DNA from: Christensenella sp. UBA7588
Lineage (GTDB): Bacteria > Bacillota > Clostridia > Christensenellales > CAG-917
DNA length: 20,281 nucleotides
Assembly: GCA_002478945.1 (NCBI GenBank)
Contig: DLKM01000019.1
Location: forward strand, 25,266 to 45,546
Direction of reading: 5' to 3'
Shown here: positions 1 through 7,338 of the stretch, piece by piece
How the letters are laid out: each line of letters begins with the position of its first letter
Position numbering within the stretch: the first letter of the stretch is position 1
Program-made: the position numbers and the translations under genes
The notes under the pieces: generated by a model
Databases searched by the model: none
What the model was told of the DNA's origin: nothing
What the model saw: the letters and a program-made list of their open reading frames with translations, nothing else

Positions 1-146
1 GAGTGGCGGGAGAAATACCGGCGTGTCCGGAAAGAGGGGGTTATTAAGTTTAGAGGAGTTACGACGGCACTCTATTAGGATAGCAATAGGGGAAACACCT
101 GAGGAAGGGGGAAAGTTGAAATTAAATAAGTTACTCGGCGAGTTAT
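1..146. other. Unassigned purine-rich stretch at the window edge
   Basis: No confident gene. All three plus-strand frames are open at the left edge and close at 47, 78 and 244, so the 3' end of a plus-strand gene may lie here, but none of the three peptides is recognisable. The frame running to 244 crosses the terminator hairpin at 154-176 and the fold-back element, which argues against it. Base use is strongly purine-rich on the plus strand and rich in AGG, GGG and TTA triplets, unlike the codon use of every clear gene in the window. It could be the tail of a gene, a structured RNA or acquired DNA. Confidence 0.3.
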
Positions 147-176
147 TAAAAAAAGCCGTCCGAAAATCGGACGGCT
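147..176 (-). terminator. Rho-independent terminator of nadE
   Basis: A perfect 10-bp stem (154-163 with 167-176, loop AAA) is followed on the minus strand by a run of seven T (plus-strand A147-A153). The plus-strand side has only a weak T tract (TAATTTT), so the main direction is minus, closing the nadE transcript after the fold-back element. Confidence 0.85.
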
Positions 177-193
177 CTAATTTTCAAAACTTT

Positions 194-321
194 AATAAAC
201 CAACCAAACAGATGAGTAACACGAAAGCACCCCAAGGAGTGTAAAACCAACGTACATTTGCGTACATGATTTACAAAACTCGGGGTGCTGACAAAGTTAA
301 TCGCTGTTTGGTTGGTTTATT
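194..321. repeat. 128-bp fold-back (MITE-like) element with 18-bp terminal inverted repeats
   Basis: The ends are perfect 18-bp inverted repeats: AATAAACCAACCAAACAG at 194-211 and its reverse complement at 304-321. Nested inside are further paired arms: 214-220 with 296-302 (6 of 7), 226-233 with 282-289 (8 of 8, AGCACCCC), 237-240 with 278-281, and 241-245 with 270-274. The whole folds into one long interrupted hairpin. No open reading frame is inside. It overlaps the nadE stop codon (317-319) and precedes the nadE terminator, so it would be transcribed as a 3'-UTR. A miniature inverted-repeat transposable element or a structured 3'-UTR are both possible. No target-site duplication is evident. 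Confidence 0.7.
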
Positions 322-1063
322 CGCCGAATTTGAGAGGCATACGAAGTTTATGCGCCGCTCCTGCCTTGGCTTTTTCTATCTTTGCCAAAACGTCGGCGGG
401 GACTTCCTCTCCGCGCAAATATTTGTCCACGTCGGAGTATTTGATGCCCATTTCGGACTCGTCGGTTTGACCGGGATAAAGACCTGCCGACGGAGCTTTG
501 GTAATAATGGTTTCGGGAGCGTTTAATGCCCTTAGATGTTCGTAAATCTCGCCTACTGTCAAATCCGCAATGGGATTGAAATCGTGTGCGCCGTCGCCCC
601 ATTTCGTAAAATATCCGAGGGTTGCTTCGTCAAGATTGCCCGTGCCTGCAACGAGTAATCCTCTTGCCTGTCCGAGAGCGTAAAGCGTGGTCATTCTGAG
701 ACGAGGATTGATGTTGACGCTTGCCATTTTGAGATTGCTCTCCCCTGCGTTATCTTTTGCGAATTGCTCTCCGAAAGCGTCGAGAAGCGCTTGCTTGGTC
801 GCGCTCAAATCTATCTCGATTTGCTCGATTCCGAAATGCTTGCCCGCTCTCAAAGCGTCGTCTCTGTCGCTACCGTAGTTTTGAGAAGATTGACAAGGCA
901 TAATTACGCCCAAAACGTTTGGCGTGGCAAGTTTGCAAAGCGCGCCGACGAGAGTGCAGTCTTTTCCGCCGCTATTGCCGTAAATTATGCCTTTCGCGCC
1001 TGTTTTCGCAAGCAGATTTTTTATCCAATTCACACGATTTTCGATTGATGAAACAACGTCCAT
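317..1063 (-). CDS. nadE: NAD(+) synthetase, ammonia-dependent type
   Basis: Makes NAD from nicotinic acid adenine dinucleotide, ATP and ammonia, the last step of NAD synthesis in the cytoplasm. The 248-residue protein lacks the N-terminal glutaminase domain of the long form. It has the PP-loop SGGKDC (31-36), the GTGNLDEATLGYFTKWGDG block (141-159), NPIADL (163-168) and PSAGLYPGQTDE (191-202), all typical of NadE. The usual SGGxDS loop here ends in Cys instead of Ser. I chose the ATG at 1063 because GGAGG lies 7 nt upstream; an in-frame start six codons earlier overlaps that site. It is transcribed alone, divergently from the glycerol genes. Its last codons and TAA stop fall inside the right arm of the fold-back element. 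Confidence 0.93.
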   Translation of the reverse strand: MDVVSSIENRVNWIKNLLAKTGAKGIIYGNSGGKDCTLVGALCKLATPNVLGVIMPCQSSQNYGSDRDDALRAGKHFGIEQIEIDLSATKQALLDAFGEQFAKDNAGESNLKMASVNINPRLRMTTLYALGQARGLLVAGTGNLDEATLGYFTKWGDGAHDFNPIADLTVGEIYEHLRALNAPETIITKAPSAGLYPGQTDESEMGIKYSDVDKYLRGEEVPADVLAKIEKAKAGAAHKLRMPLKFGE

Positions 1064-1100
1064 TTTCACACCTCCGAACAAAGGATTTTTATCGATTTTT

Positions 1101-1128
1101 ATTATAATCGGTTTTTTTAAATATTCAA
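1101..1128 (-). promoter_or_regulatory. Probable sigma-A promoter of nadE
   Basis: Read on the minus strand: -35 TTGAAT (1128-1123), 16-nt spacer, -10 TATAAT (1106-1101), about 38 nt upstream of the nadE ATG. Confidence 0.65.
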
Positions 1129-1164
1129 CTTTTTTTAACTATTTGCTTAAAAAAGTATGAAATT

Positions 1165-1185
1165 TTGCGATTTTCAAAGTCGCAA
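1165..1185. promoter_or_regulatory. Candidate operator palindrome between divergent promoters
   Basis: TTGCGA at 1165-1170 and TCGCAA at 1180-1185 form a 21-bp near-perfect dyad centred at 1175, with only one mismatched pair. It sits between the nadE and glycerol dehydrogenase promoters, where a shared regulator could bind. A second smaller dyad (GTCAA 1228-1232, TTGAC 1236-1240) lies just upstream of the glycerol promoter -35. Confidence 0.4.
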
Positions 1186-1250
1186 TAGCCCAAAAACGCC
1201 GTTTTTTGAGAAAAATTTTCAAAAAAAGTCAATTTTTGACAAATTGGGTA

Positions 1251-1279
1251 TTGAATTATTTCGCGTTGCGATATATAAT
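1251..1279 (+). promoter_or_regulatory. Sigma-A promoter of the glycerol dehydrogenase-dhaKL unit
   Basis: -35 TTGAAT (1251-1256), 17-nt spacer, consensus -10 TATAAT (1274-1279). A ribosome-binding site AAAGGAG at 1308-1314 lies 7 nt before the ATG at 1322. Confidence 0.75.
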
Positions 1280-1321
1280 GTTTACATCTTAAAAAAAATA
1301 CCCCATTAAAGGAGAAAATTT

Positions 1322-2506
1322 ATGAGAAAAGCATTTATTTGTCCAACAAAGTATGTACAAGGCGAAAACGAATTGTTGAACCTCGGTTATTTTGTAAAAA
1401 CCTTCGGTAAGAAAGCACTCCTTATCGCAGACCCGTTCGCACTCAATCTCGTCAAAGAGAAACTCGACGCGACGCAAGCAAAATACGGTGTGGAATTCGT
1501 TTCTTGCGACATCTTCAAGGGTGAATGCTCACGCACGGTCGTAAAAGCACTTCAAGAGTTTGCAAAAGCAAACAAATGCTCCTGCACTATCGGTTTGGGC
1601 GGCGGCAAAGCAATCGACACTTCAAAATGCGTTGCGGCAGGCAATCCGCTCATCATCTGCCCGACAATCGCGGCAACCGACGCACCTACATCTCACTCCG
1701 CAGTTCTTTACACGGATGACCACGAGTTTGACGATTACGCATACTTCCGTCAAAGCCCGTCCGTCGTTCTTATCGACCTCAACGTCATCGCAAACGCACC
1801 TTCTCGCTTCCTCGTAAGCGGTATGGGCGACGCACTCTCCACATATTTCGAAGCAAGAGCAAACGTCAACAGCGTATCCAACGTCAACGCAGGTCTCCCC
1901 TGCGGAGCAGACCGCAAGAAAGGCACGTTGCTCGGCTACGGCACTTACACCGCAGCGGCACTTGCAGAGCTTTGCTATCGCAACCTTATCAGCGACGGCG
2001 CAAAAGCAAAAACCGCTTGCGACTGCAACGTTGTAACTCCCGCTTTTGAAAAAATCGTCGAAACCAACATCCTCCTCTCCGGTCTCGGATTCGAATCTGG
2101 CGGCTTGGCAGCGGCACACGCGATTCACGACGGTCTTACCGCAATTCACGACATTCACGCTTGCTGCATGCACGGCGAAGTCGTAGCGTTCGGCACCATC
2201 TGCCAACTCGTTCTCGAAAACAGCCCCGAAGAAGAACTTTACGAAGTTCTCAACTTCTGCGACGAAGTAGGTCTCCCCGTCTGCTTGCACGACCTTATGA
2301 CCAATCCTCGCACGGGCGAAGTCATCAGAGAAGAACTTACCGAAGAAGAATACAAGATTGTTGCAGCAAAGACCTGCATCCCCGACGAGAGCATTCACAA
2401 TATGCCCTTCCCCGTAACGGAAGATATGGTTATCGCAGCAATCAAGACAGCGGACAAACTCGGTCACGACTTCAGATACGGTTGCGACTGCGAATGCTGC
2501 CACTAA
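1322..2506 (+). CDS. gldA: Glycerol dehydrogenase (NAD+, zinc-dependent)
   Basis: Oxidises glycerol to dihydroxyacetone with NAD+, or the reverse. The protein has the iron-containing alcohol dehydrogenase fold. It shows the nucleotide-binding GLGGGKAIDTSK (91-102), PTIAATDAPTSHSAVLY (114-130) and the metal-binding set expected for GldA: Asp170 in GMGDALSTYFEA, His266 in AAHAIHDGL and His284 in CCMHGEVVAFG. At 394 residues it is about 25-30 longer than typical GldA. Part of the surplus is a Cys-rich tail, YGCDCECCH (386-394), of unknown role. The dihydroxyacetone kinase follows 95 bp downstream on the same strand and would consume its product. Members of this family can act on other polyols or hydroxyaldehydes, so the exact substrate is inferred from family and context. 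Confidence 0.9.
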   Translation: MRKAFICPTKYVQGENELLNLGYFVKTFGKKALLIADPFALNLVKEKLDATQAKYGVEFVSCDIFKGECSRTVVKALQEFAKANKCSCTIGLGGGKAIDTSKCVAAGNPLIICPTIAATDAPTSHSAVLYTDDHEFDDYAYFRQSPSVVLIDLNVIANAPSRFLVSGMGDALSTYFEARANVNSVSNVNAGLPCGADRKKGTLLGYGTYTAAALAELCYRNLISDGAKAKTACDCNVVTPAFEKIVETNILLSGLGFESGGLAAAHAIHDGLTAIHDIHACCMHGEVVAFGTICQLVLENSPEEELYEVLNFCDEVGLPVCLHDLMTNPRTGEVIREELTEEEYKIVAAKTCIPDESIHNMPFPVTEDMVIAAIKTADKLGHDFRYGCDCECCH

Positions 2507-2520
2507 TCGACAATCTAAGC

Positions 2521-2548
2521 ACACTCCCTTGCAACCGCAAGGGAGTGT
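2521..2548 (+). terminator. Intercistronic hairpin, weak terminator or processing site
   Basis: A perfect 12-bp stem (2521-2532 with 2537-2548, loop AACC) lies between the glycerol dehydrogenase stop and the kinase. It is followed by CTTATAAAAAAT rather than a clean T tract, so it may attenuate, stabilise the upstream mRNA or be cut, instead of fully terminating. Confidence 0.5.
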
Positions 2549-2601
2549 CTTATAAAAAATCCGCATAATCGTTTCGATTGCGGATGACAAGGAGAATTGT
2601 T

Positions 2602-4431
2602 ATGAAGAAAATAATGAACACGCCCGAAACTTTCGTATACGATATGTGTCACGGATTGGCAGCCGCTCATCCCGAACTCGAATTTGTAGAAAAGTATAAG
2701 GTCGTTAAAAAGAAAGACATCAACGACGCAAAAGTCAGCCTTATCTCAGGCGGCGGAAGCGGACACGAACCCGCACACGCAGGTTTCGTCGGCAAAGGTA
2801 TGCTTGACGCGGCTGTTTGCGGAGACGTTTTTGCATCTCCCTCCCAAGTTCAGGTTTACAACGCAATCAAAAAATGCGCAACCGACAAAGGCGTTCTTCT
2901 CATCATCAAAAACTATTCGGGCGACTGCATGAACTTCAACAACGCAATGGCGGACGCTCAAGACGACGGCATCAAGGTCGACGCGGTTTACGTCAACGAC
3001 GACATCGCCGTTAAAGACTCTCTCTACACCGTAGGCCGCAGAGGCGTCGCAGGCACCGTTCTCGTACACAAATGCGCAGGTGCGGCGGCAGAACAAGGCA
3101 AAGACCTCCAAGAAGTCAAAGCAGTTGCAAACAAGGTTATCGAAAACGTTCGTTCCTTCGGCTTTGCATTCACGAGCTGTACCGTTCCTGCGGCAGGTCA
3201 TCCCACGTTTGAAATCGGCGACGACGAAATGGAATTCGGCGTAGGCATTCACGGCGAACCCGGTCGTTTCCGTGAAAAAATCGACTATTCCACAGGTACG
3301 TTCTGCGACGATTTGTCTCGCAGAATCCTTACCGACCTCGAACAAGACCTTGCTCTCAAGAAAGGCGAGGACGTGGTGCTTCTCATCAACGGATTCGGCG
3401 GAACTCCGCTCCAAGAGTTGTACATCCTCAACAACTCCGTAACCAAAGCGTTGAAAGCGGACGGAATCAATATCCACCGCACTATCGTCGGCAACTTTAT
3501 GACGTCAATCGATATGGCAGGCGCGTCTATCTCCGTCCTCCGCGTCGATAACGAACTCAAAGCTCTCATCGACTACCCCGTATCCACCCCCGCACTCACT
3601 TGGGGCGCGGCTATGAGCGAACAAGCGGAAGCGGCACTCGAAGCGGTACAGGCAATCGGCAGAGCGCTCGGTTATGCTCCCGTCGAAACGGCGCACAAAG
3701 CAACCGCAAAAAAGGCAGTCGCAACCGATGAAACCGAAGAAAACGCAGTATACGAAGTTGAAGGCACTCCCGTCGTCGGCGAGACCATCAACACTGCGGC
3801 ATTCGTGCAAATCGTGGACAAAATGGCAGACGTCATCATCGAAAACGAAGTTCCCTTCTGCGAAGCGGATAAAATGGGCGACGGCGACTTCGGTATGTCC
3901 ATAGCAAAAGGTTTCAAACAACTCAAAGCCGACTGGGCAACCAGAAAGAAAGGCGACATAGGTCAATTCCTCGTAAGCTGTAGCGAAATCATCAAAGAGT
4001 ATTGCGGCGGCGCATCCGGTCCGATTTGGGGTTCTGCATTCAAATATGCGGGCAAAGCGATGCTCGGCAAGAAAGAAGTCAACCTCGCAGACGTTGCTCT
4101 CCTCTTTACGGAAGCAAATCGCGGCGTTTACGAAACGGGCAAGAAATCGTTCGGCAAAGGCGCGGAAATCGGCGACAAGACTTTGGTCGACGCACTCAAA
4201 CCCTGCGCAATGGCATTGACGAAAGCGGCTGAAGAAGGCAAGACTTTGCAAGAAGGTCTTACCCTCGGCGCACAAGCGGCACACGACGGTGCAGAAGCCA
4301 CCAAGACACACGTTGCAACGCTCGGCAGAGCAGGCACGGTCGGCGAGCGTTCAATCGGTTATCCCGACGCAGGCGCACACGGACTCGACGTCATCTTCAA
4401 CGAACTTGCGGCATATATCGCAAAGATGTAA
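2602..4431 (+). CDS. Dihydroxyacetone kinase, fused DhaK-DhaL
   Basis: Phosphorylates dihydroxyacetone to DHAP, feeding glycolysis. The DhaK domain (about 1-335) has SGGGSGHEPAHAGFVG (49-64) and His217 in GVGIHGEPGR, the residue that covalently holds the substrate in this family. A linker rich in Ala, Lys and Glu (about 365-390) leads to the DhaL domain (about 395-609), with GDGDFG (426-431), GGASGPIWGSAF (469-480) and RAGTVGERSIGYPDAGAHG (576-594). The fusion of both domains suggests the ATP-dependent form rather than the PTS-dependent one; no DhaM gene is nearby. In DhaL the first metal-binding Asp seems shifted by one residue (D423 instead of the expected D-x4-D spacing to D427). I placed the start at 2602 because AAGGAG (2589-2594) precedes it by 7 nt. 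609 residues is normal for fused kinases. Confidence 0.9.
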   Translation: MKKIMNTPETFVYDMCHGLAAAHPELEFVEKYKVVKKKDINDAKVSLISGGGSGHEPAHAGFVGKGMLDAAVCGDVFASPSQVQVYNAIKKCATDKGVLLIIKNYSGDCMNFNNAMADAQDDGIKVDAVYVNDDIAVKDSLYTVGRRGVAGTVLVHKCAGAAAEQGKDLQEVKAVANKVIENVRSFGFAFTSCTVPAAGHPTFEIGDDEMEFGVGIHGEPGRFREKIDYSTGTFCDDLSRRILTDLEQDLALKKGEDVVLLINGFGGTPLQELYILNNSVTKALKADGINIHRTIVGNFMTSIDMAGASISVLRVDNELKALIDYPVSTPALTWGAAMSEQAEAALEAVQAIGRALGYAPVETAHKATAKKAVATDETEENAVYEVEGTPVVGETINTAAFVQIVDKMADVIIENEVPFCEADKMGDGDFGMSIAKGFKQLKADWATRKKGDIGQFLVSCSEIIKEYCGGASGPIWGSAFKYAGKAMLGKKEVNLADVALLFTEANRGVYETGKKSFGKGAEIGDKTLVDALKPCAMALTKAAEEGKTLQEGLTLGAQAAHDGAEATKTHVATLGRAGTVGERSIGYPDAGAHGLDVIFNELAAYIAKM

Positions 4432-4446
4432 TCGCATTTAACACAC

Positions 4447-4476
4447 AAAAAAGGCACTCGTTCGAGTGCCTTTTTT
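4447..4476. terminator. Bidirectional terminator between convergent units
   Basis: A 30-bp palindrome: A6-GGCACTCG, then TT, then CGAGTGCC-T6. With T runs on both strands it can end both the plus-strand kinase transcript and the minus-strand aminotransferase transcript. Confidence 0.9.
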
Positions 4477-4526
4477 AATACTGTTTTTTATGTCGCTTTT
4501 TTGTCGTTTTTCACGCAATCGGCGTT

Positions 4527-5795
4527 TTATTTGTTTATATTGTATTCTATAAGTGCGATTTTGACGCTTTGAATAAGCACGTCTATTGCAAAATCCATAT
4601 CCTCGAGAGACGGCACGCTGGGTGCAATGCGGATGTTGGAATCGTTGTCGTCGATATGATACGGGAACGTCGAACCTGCCTCGGTAAACTTCACTCCCGC
4701 ACCTGCCGCCAACTCCACGACGCGTCTTGCGCAATGCGGAACGTCAAGAGAAATGAAGTATCCGCCTCTCGGTCTCGACCACTTCACTTCGTCGCAATCC
4801 GAAAACGCTTCCTGCATTTTTGCTTGGAACAAATCGAATTTAGGGCGCAGAATCGCGGCGTGACGTTGCATAATTCTCTTTACGTTGTCAACGTCTTTCA
4901 AGAACGAAACGTGCATAACCTGATTGACTCTGTTCGGATTGATTTTCTTAAACGACAAGCGTTTGAGCAAATCTTTCACGTTATTTTGAGAAGCGGCAAG
5001 CGCGGCTACTCCGCTGCCTGCAAACGTAATCTTTGCCGTTGACGTAAAAGCGTAAATCATATCCTGATTGCCCGCTTTTTTCGCGACCTCGAAAATGTTT
5101 TTGAGTTTGTCGTCGGTTTCGTAAAGATTATGCACGCAATACGCGTTGTCCCAAAACACTCTGAAATCCGGTGCGGCAGGCTTGAGATTTGCCATTCTCT
5201 CCACCGCTTTGTCCGAGAAAGTTATGCCCGTCGGGTTGGAATATTTAGGCACGCACCAGATTCCTTTTACGCTCGAGTCCGATTTGACGAGTGCTTCCAC
5301 CATATCCATATCGGGACCGTCCGCAAGCATCGGCACGGTTATCATATCTATTCCGAAATTTTCGCAAATCGCGAAATGACGGTCGTAACCGGGCGCGGGG
5401 CAGATAAACTTAATCTTTCCCTGCTTATTCCAAGGCGTACCGCCTATAATGCCGAATTGCAATGCAAATTGCACCACGTTGTACATTATATCGAGCGACG
5501 AGCCGTCGCACACGATAACCTCGTCCGCCTTGACGTCAAGCAGTTCGGCAAACAGTTCCCTTGCCTGTTTTAATCCTGCCGGTTCGCCGTAATTGCGAGC
5601 GTCGACTCCGCTCATTGCGTAATCGTATTCTCCTGCGTGTTGAAGCATCGGCATAGCGATTTCAAGTTGTTCCGCAGAAGGCTTACCGCGCGTCATAACC
5701 ACGCTTACGCCGCGTTTGACAAACTTTTTGTACGCCTTAAGTTCGTCTTTTAACATTGATTCGAGTTGGTCTTTGGCAACGTCTCTGTAATTCAT
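4527..5795 (-). CDS. PLP-dependent aminotransferase, aspartate aminotransferase-like class I
   Basis: A fold-type I transaminase of 422 residues. The catalytic Lys is most likely Lys255 in TSTAKITFAGSG. Supporting cofactor residues are NPTG (187-190), the Asp-Asn-Ala-Tyr in FWDNAYCVH (214-222) and Arg in NIRIAPS near the C-terminus. The overall pattern (GEYDYAMSGVDARNYGEPAG at 55-74, VCDGSSLDIMYNV) resembles the Asp-aminotransferase/alanine-MocR-like subgroup (Pfam PF12897) without any GntR DNA-binding domain. Substrate is not certain; aspartate or alanine transamination is likely. A GGAGG site precedes the ATG at 5795. It is last in the minus-strand run behind der (137-bp gap). That gap holds an 11-bp hairpin with a bulge at 5825-5850, which may separate its expression from der. 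Confidence 0.85.
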   Translation of the reverse strand: MNYRDVAKDQLESMLKDELKAYKKFVKRGVSVVMTRGKPSAEQLEIAMPMLQHAGEYDYAMSGVDARNYGEPAGLKQARELFAELLDVKADEVIVCDGSSLDIMYNVVQFALQFGIIGGTPWNKQGKIKFICPAPGYDRHFAICENFGIDMITVPMLADGPDMDMVEALVKSDSSVKGIWCVPKYSNPTGITFSDKAVERMANLKPAAPDFRVFWDNAYCVHNLYETDDKLKNIFEVAKKAGNQDMIYAFTSTAKITFAGSGVAALAASQNNVKDLLKRLSFKKINPNRVNQVMHVSFLKDVDNVKRIMQRHAAILRPKFDLFQAKMQEAFSDCDEVKWSRPRGGYFISLDVPHCARRVVELAAGAGVKFTEAGSTFPYHIDDNDSNIRIAPSVPSLEDMDFAIDVLIQSVKIALIEYNINK

Positions 5796-5824
5796 ACAAA
5801 CCTCCGCCTCCGATGTATTTTATT

Positions 5825-5850
5825 CCGATTGCAAACGTTTTGCCAATCGG
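5825..5850. other. Hairpin in the der-aminotransferase gap
   Basis: CCGATTG (5825-5831) pairs with CAATCGG (5844-5850), continued after a one-base bulge by CAAA with TTTG, loop CGT. On the minus strand it lies in the leader of the aminotransferase and lacks a T tract; on the plus strand CTTTT follows, but there is no plus-strand gene to end. The role is unclear. Confidence 0.45.
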
Positions 5851-5932
5851 CTTTTAGTCGCGTATACAAGCGTTCCGAACACTTCCGAGTCGTACGCCTG
5901 TAGCACGACGCGATATTGCGTTCAAAAGCGTT

Positions 5933-7246
5933 TTATTCTTCTCCGTTGTTCGAGCGCACGAGTATGCGTATAGGCGTACCCGAAAAGTCGAAACTCTTGC
6001 GCAACGAATTTTCGAGATACCTCTTGTAACTGAAATGCATAATCGCAGGGTCGTTGACCTTAACGACGAAAGTCGGCGGCGCGACAGACACTTGCGTGAC
6101 GTAGAAAATCTTGAGTTTTTTGCCGAGATAGGACGGCGGCTCGCTGATGCGGATAGCGTCTCCGATAACCTCGTTCAAAAGTCCCGTAGCGATACGTTTT
6201 CTCGAATTTGCAACCACTTCTTTGCACAGCGGAAGCAGATTGTCGAGCCTCTTTCCGCTGAGTGCGGAAATATACACGGATTTGAAATAATCCATATACT
6301 TCAAATCTTCTTTGAGCTTTTTCTCGTATTCGTAAATGGTATGGGTGTTTTTATCCACCAAATCCCACTTATTCATAACTATGATAGACGGCTTTCCTTC
6401 CTCGTGTACGAAACCTGCGATTTTAACGTCTTGCTCTGTAAGTCCTACGCTTGCGTCGCAAACGATAAGCACGACGTCCGCCCTGCGCACGGCAAGAAGC
6501 GCACGCATAACGGAATATCTCTCGACATCCTCGTTGACGACCTTTCTCTTGCGCATACCTGCGGTATCGATAATGAGATATTTGTCGTCTCCGACGTTGA
6601 GTTCGGTATCGATAGCGTCTCTCGTAGTGCCTGCGATGTCGCTGACGATTGAGCGGTCGTATCCCAAAAGTTTGTTTGCGATAGAACTCTTGCCCGCGTT
6701 CGGTTTGCCTACGATTGCGATTTTGATACGTTCGGAATCTTCTTCGGGTACGCTTACGGGAATAACTTCCATAATCGCGTCAAGCAAGTCTCCGAGACCT
6801 TTGCCCTGCTCTGCGCTGACTGCGTACGGCTCGCCGAATCCGAGCGCGTAAAAATCGTACACGTTGCCCATATCGTTATTGTCTATCTTGTTGACGGCAA
6901 GCACGACGGGAAGTTTGGATTTTCTCAAATACGAACATACGAGGTTGTCGTCCGTCGTAAGTCCCGTTTTGCCGTCCACGACGTAAAGAATCGCGTCTGC
7001 GGTATCCACGGCAATCTCCACTTGCGTGCGGATATGGCTCCACATTTCGTCCGTGCTTTTCATCTCGAGACCGCCCGTATCGATGAGCGTAAACGCTCTG
7101 CCGCACCACTCGCAATCTGCGTACACTCTGTCACGAGTAACGCCCGGAGTGTTCTCCACGATAGAAATTCTGCTGCCTGCAATGCGGTTGAAAAGTGTGG
7201 ATTTTCCCACGTTCGGTCTGCCTACTACTGCTACCAACGGTTTCAT
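5933..7246 (-). CDS. der: Ribosome-assembly GTPase Der (EngA)
   Basis: Essential double GTPase needed for 50S subunit maturation. The first G domain has GRPNVGKS (9-16), the switch NTPGVTRDR (32-40), DTGG (56-59) and NKID (119-122). The second has GKPNAGKSS (180-188), DIAGTTRD (203-210), DTAG (227-230) and NKWD (292-295). The KH-like RNA-binding domain fills about 350-437. Length 437 is standard. I used the ATG at 7246, preceded by a GGTGAT ribosome-binding site; a TTG four codons upstream would place that site inside the gene. It lies 92 bp after the DUF512 gene on the same strand, an association often seen in Clostridia. Confidence 0.96.
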   Translation of the reverse strand: MKPLVAVVGRPNVGKSTLFNRIAGSRISIVENTPGVTRDRVYADCEWCGRAFTLIDTGGLEMKSTDEMWSHIRTQVEIAVDTADAILYVVDGKTGLTTDDNLVCSYLRKSKLPVVLAVNKIDNNDMGNVYDFYALGFGEPYAVSAEQGKGLGDLLDAIMEVIPVSVPEEDSERIKIAIVGKPNAGKSSIANKLLGYDRSIVSDIAGTTRDAIDTELNVGDDKYLIIDTAGMRKRKVVNEDVERYSVMRALLAVRRADVVLIVCDASVGLTEQDVKIAGFVHEEGKPSIIVMNKWDLVDKNTHTIYEYEKKLKEDLKYMDYFKSVYISALSGKRLDNLLPLCKEVVANSRKRIATGLLNEVIGDAIRISEPPSYLGKKLKIFYVTQVSVAPPTFVVKVNDPAIMHFSYKRYLENSLRKSFDFSGTPIRILVRSNNGEE

Positions 7247-7338
7247 TTTAATCACCAAATTTTATGTTTATTTGTATTTTTGACTGCATAAACGCCGTTT
7301 TGCAACGTTTTGTGCTTGTTTTTCATCTGTTTGTTTCT

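Noticed and set aside
79..146. Partial resemblance to 5S rRNA (GATAGCAATAGGGGAAACACCTG)
   Set aside because: The following conserved loop and stem of 5S rRNA are missing, and no 23S rRNA is adjacent as far as visible. The resemblance is probably chance.
23..244. Small plus-strand gene starting GTG at 23
   Set aside because: It has no ribosome-binding site that I can see, runs across a terminator hairpin and half of the fold-back element, and shows no conserved pattern.
194..321. Integron attC site
   Set aside because: The arms do not contain the RYYYAAC and GTTRRRY core sites at the right places, and there is no integrase or cassette array.
1622..2590. Long minus-strand open frame opposite glycerol dehydrogenase
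   Set aside because: It mirrors a clear dehydrogenase, is abnormally rich in Cys, Val and Asp, and has no family pattern.
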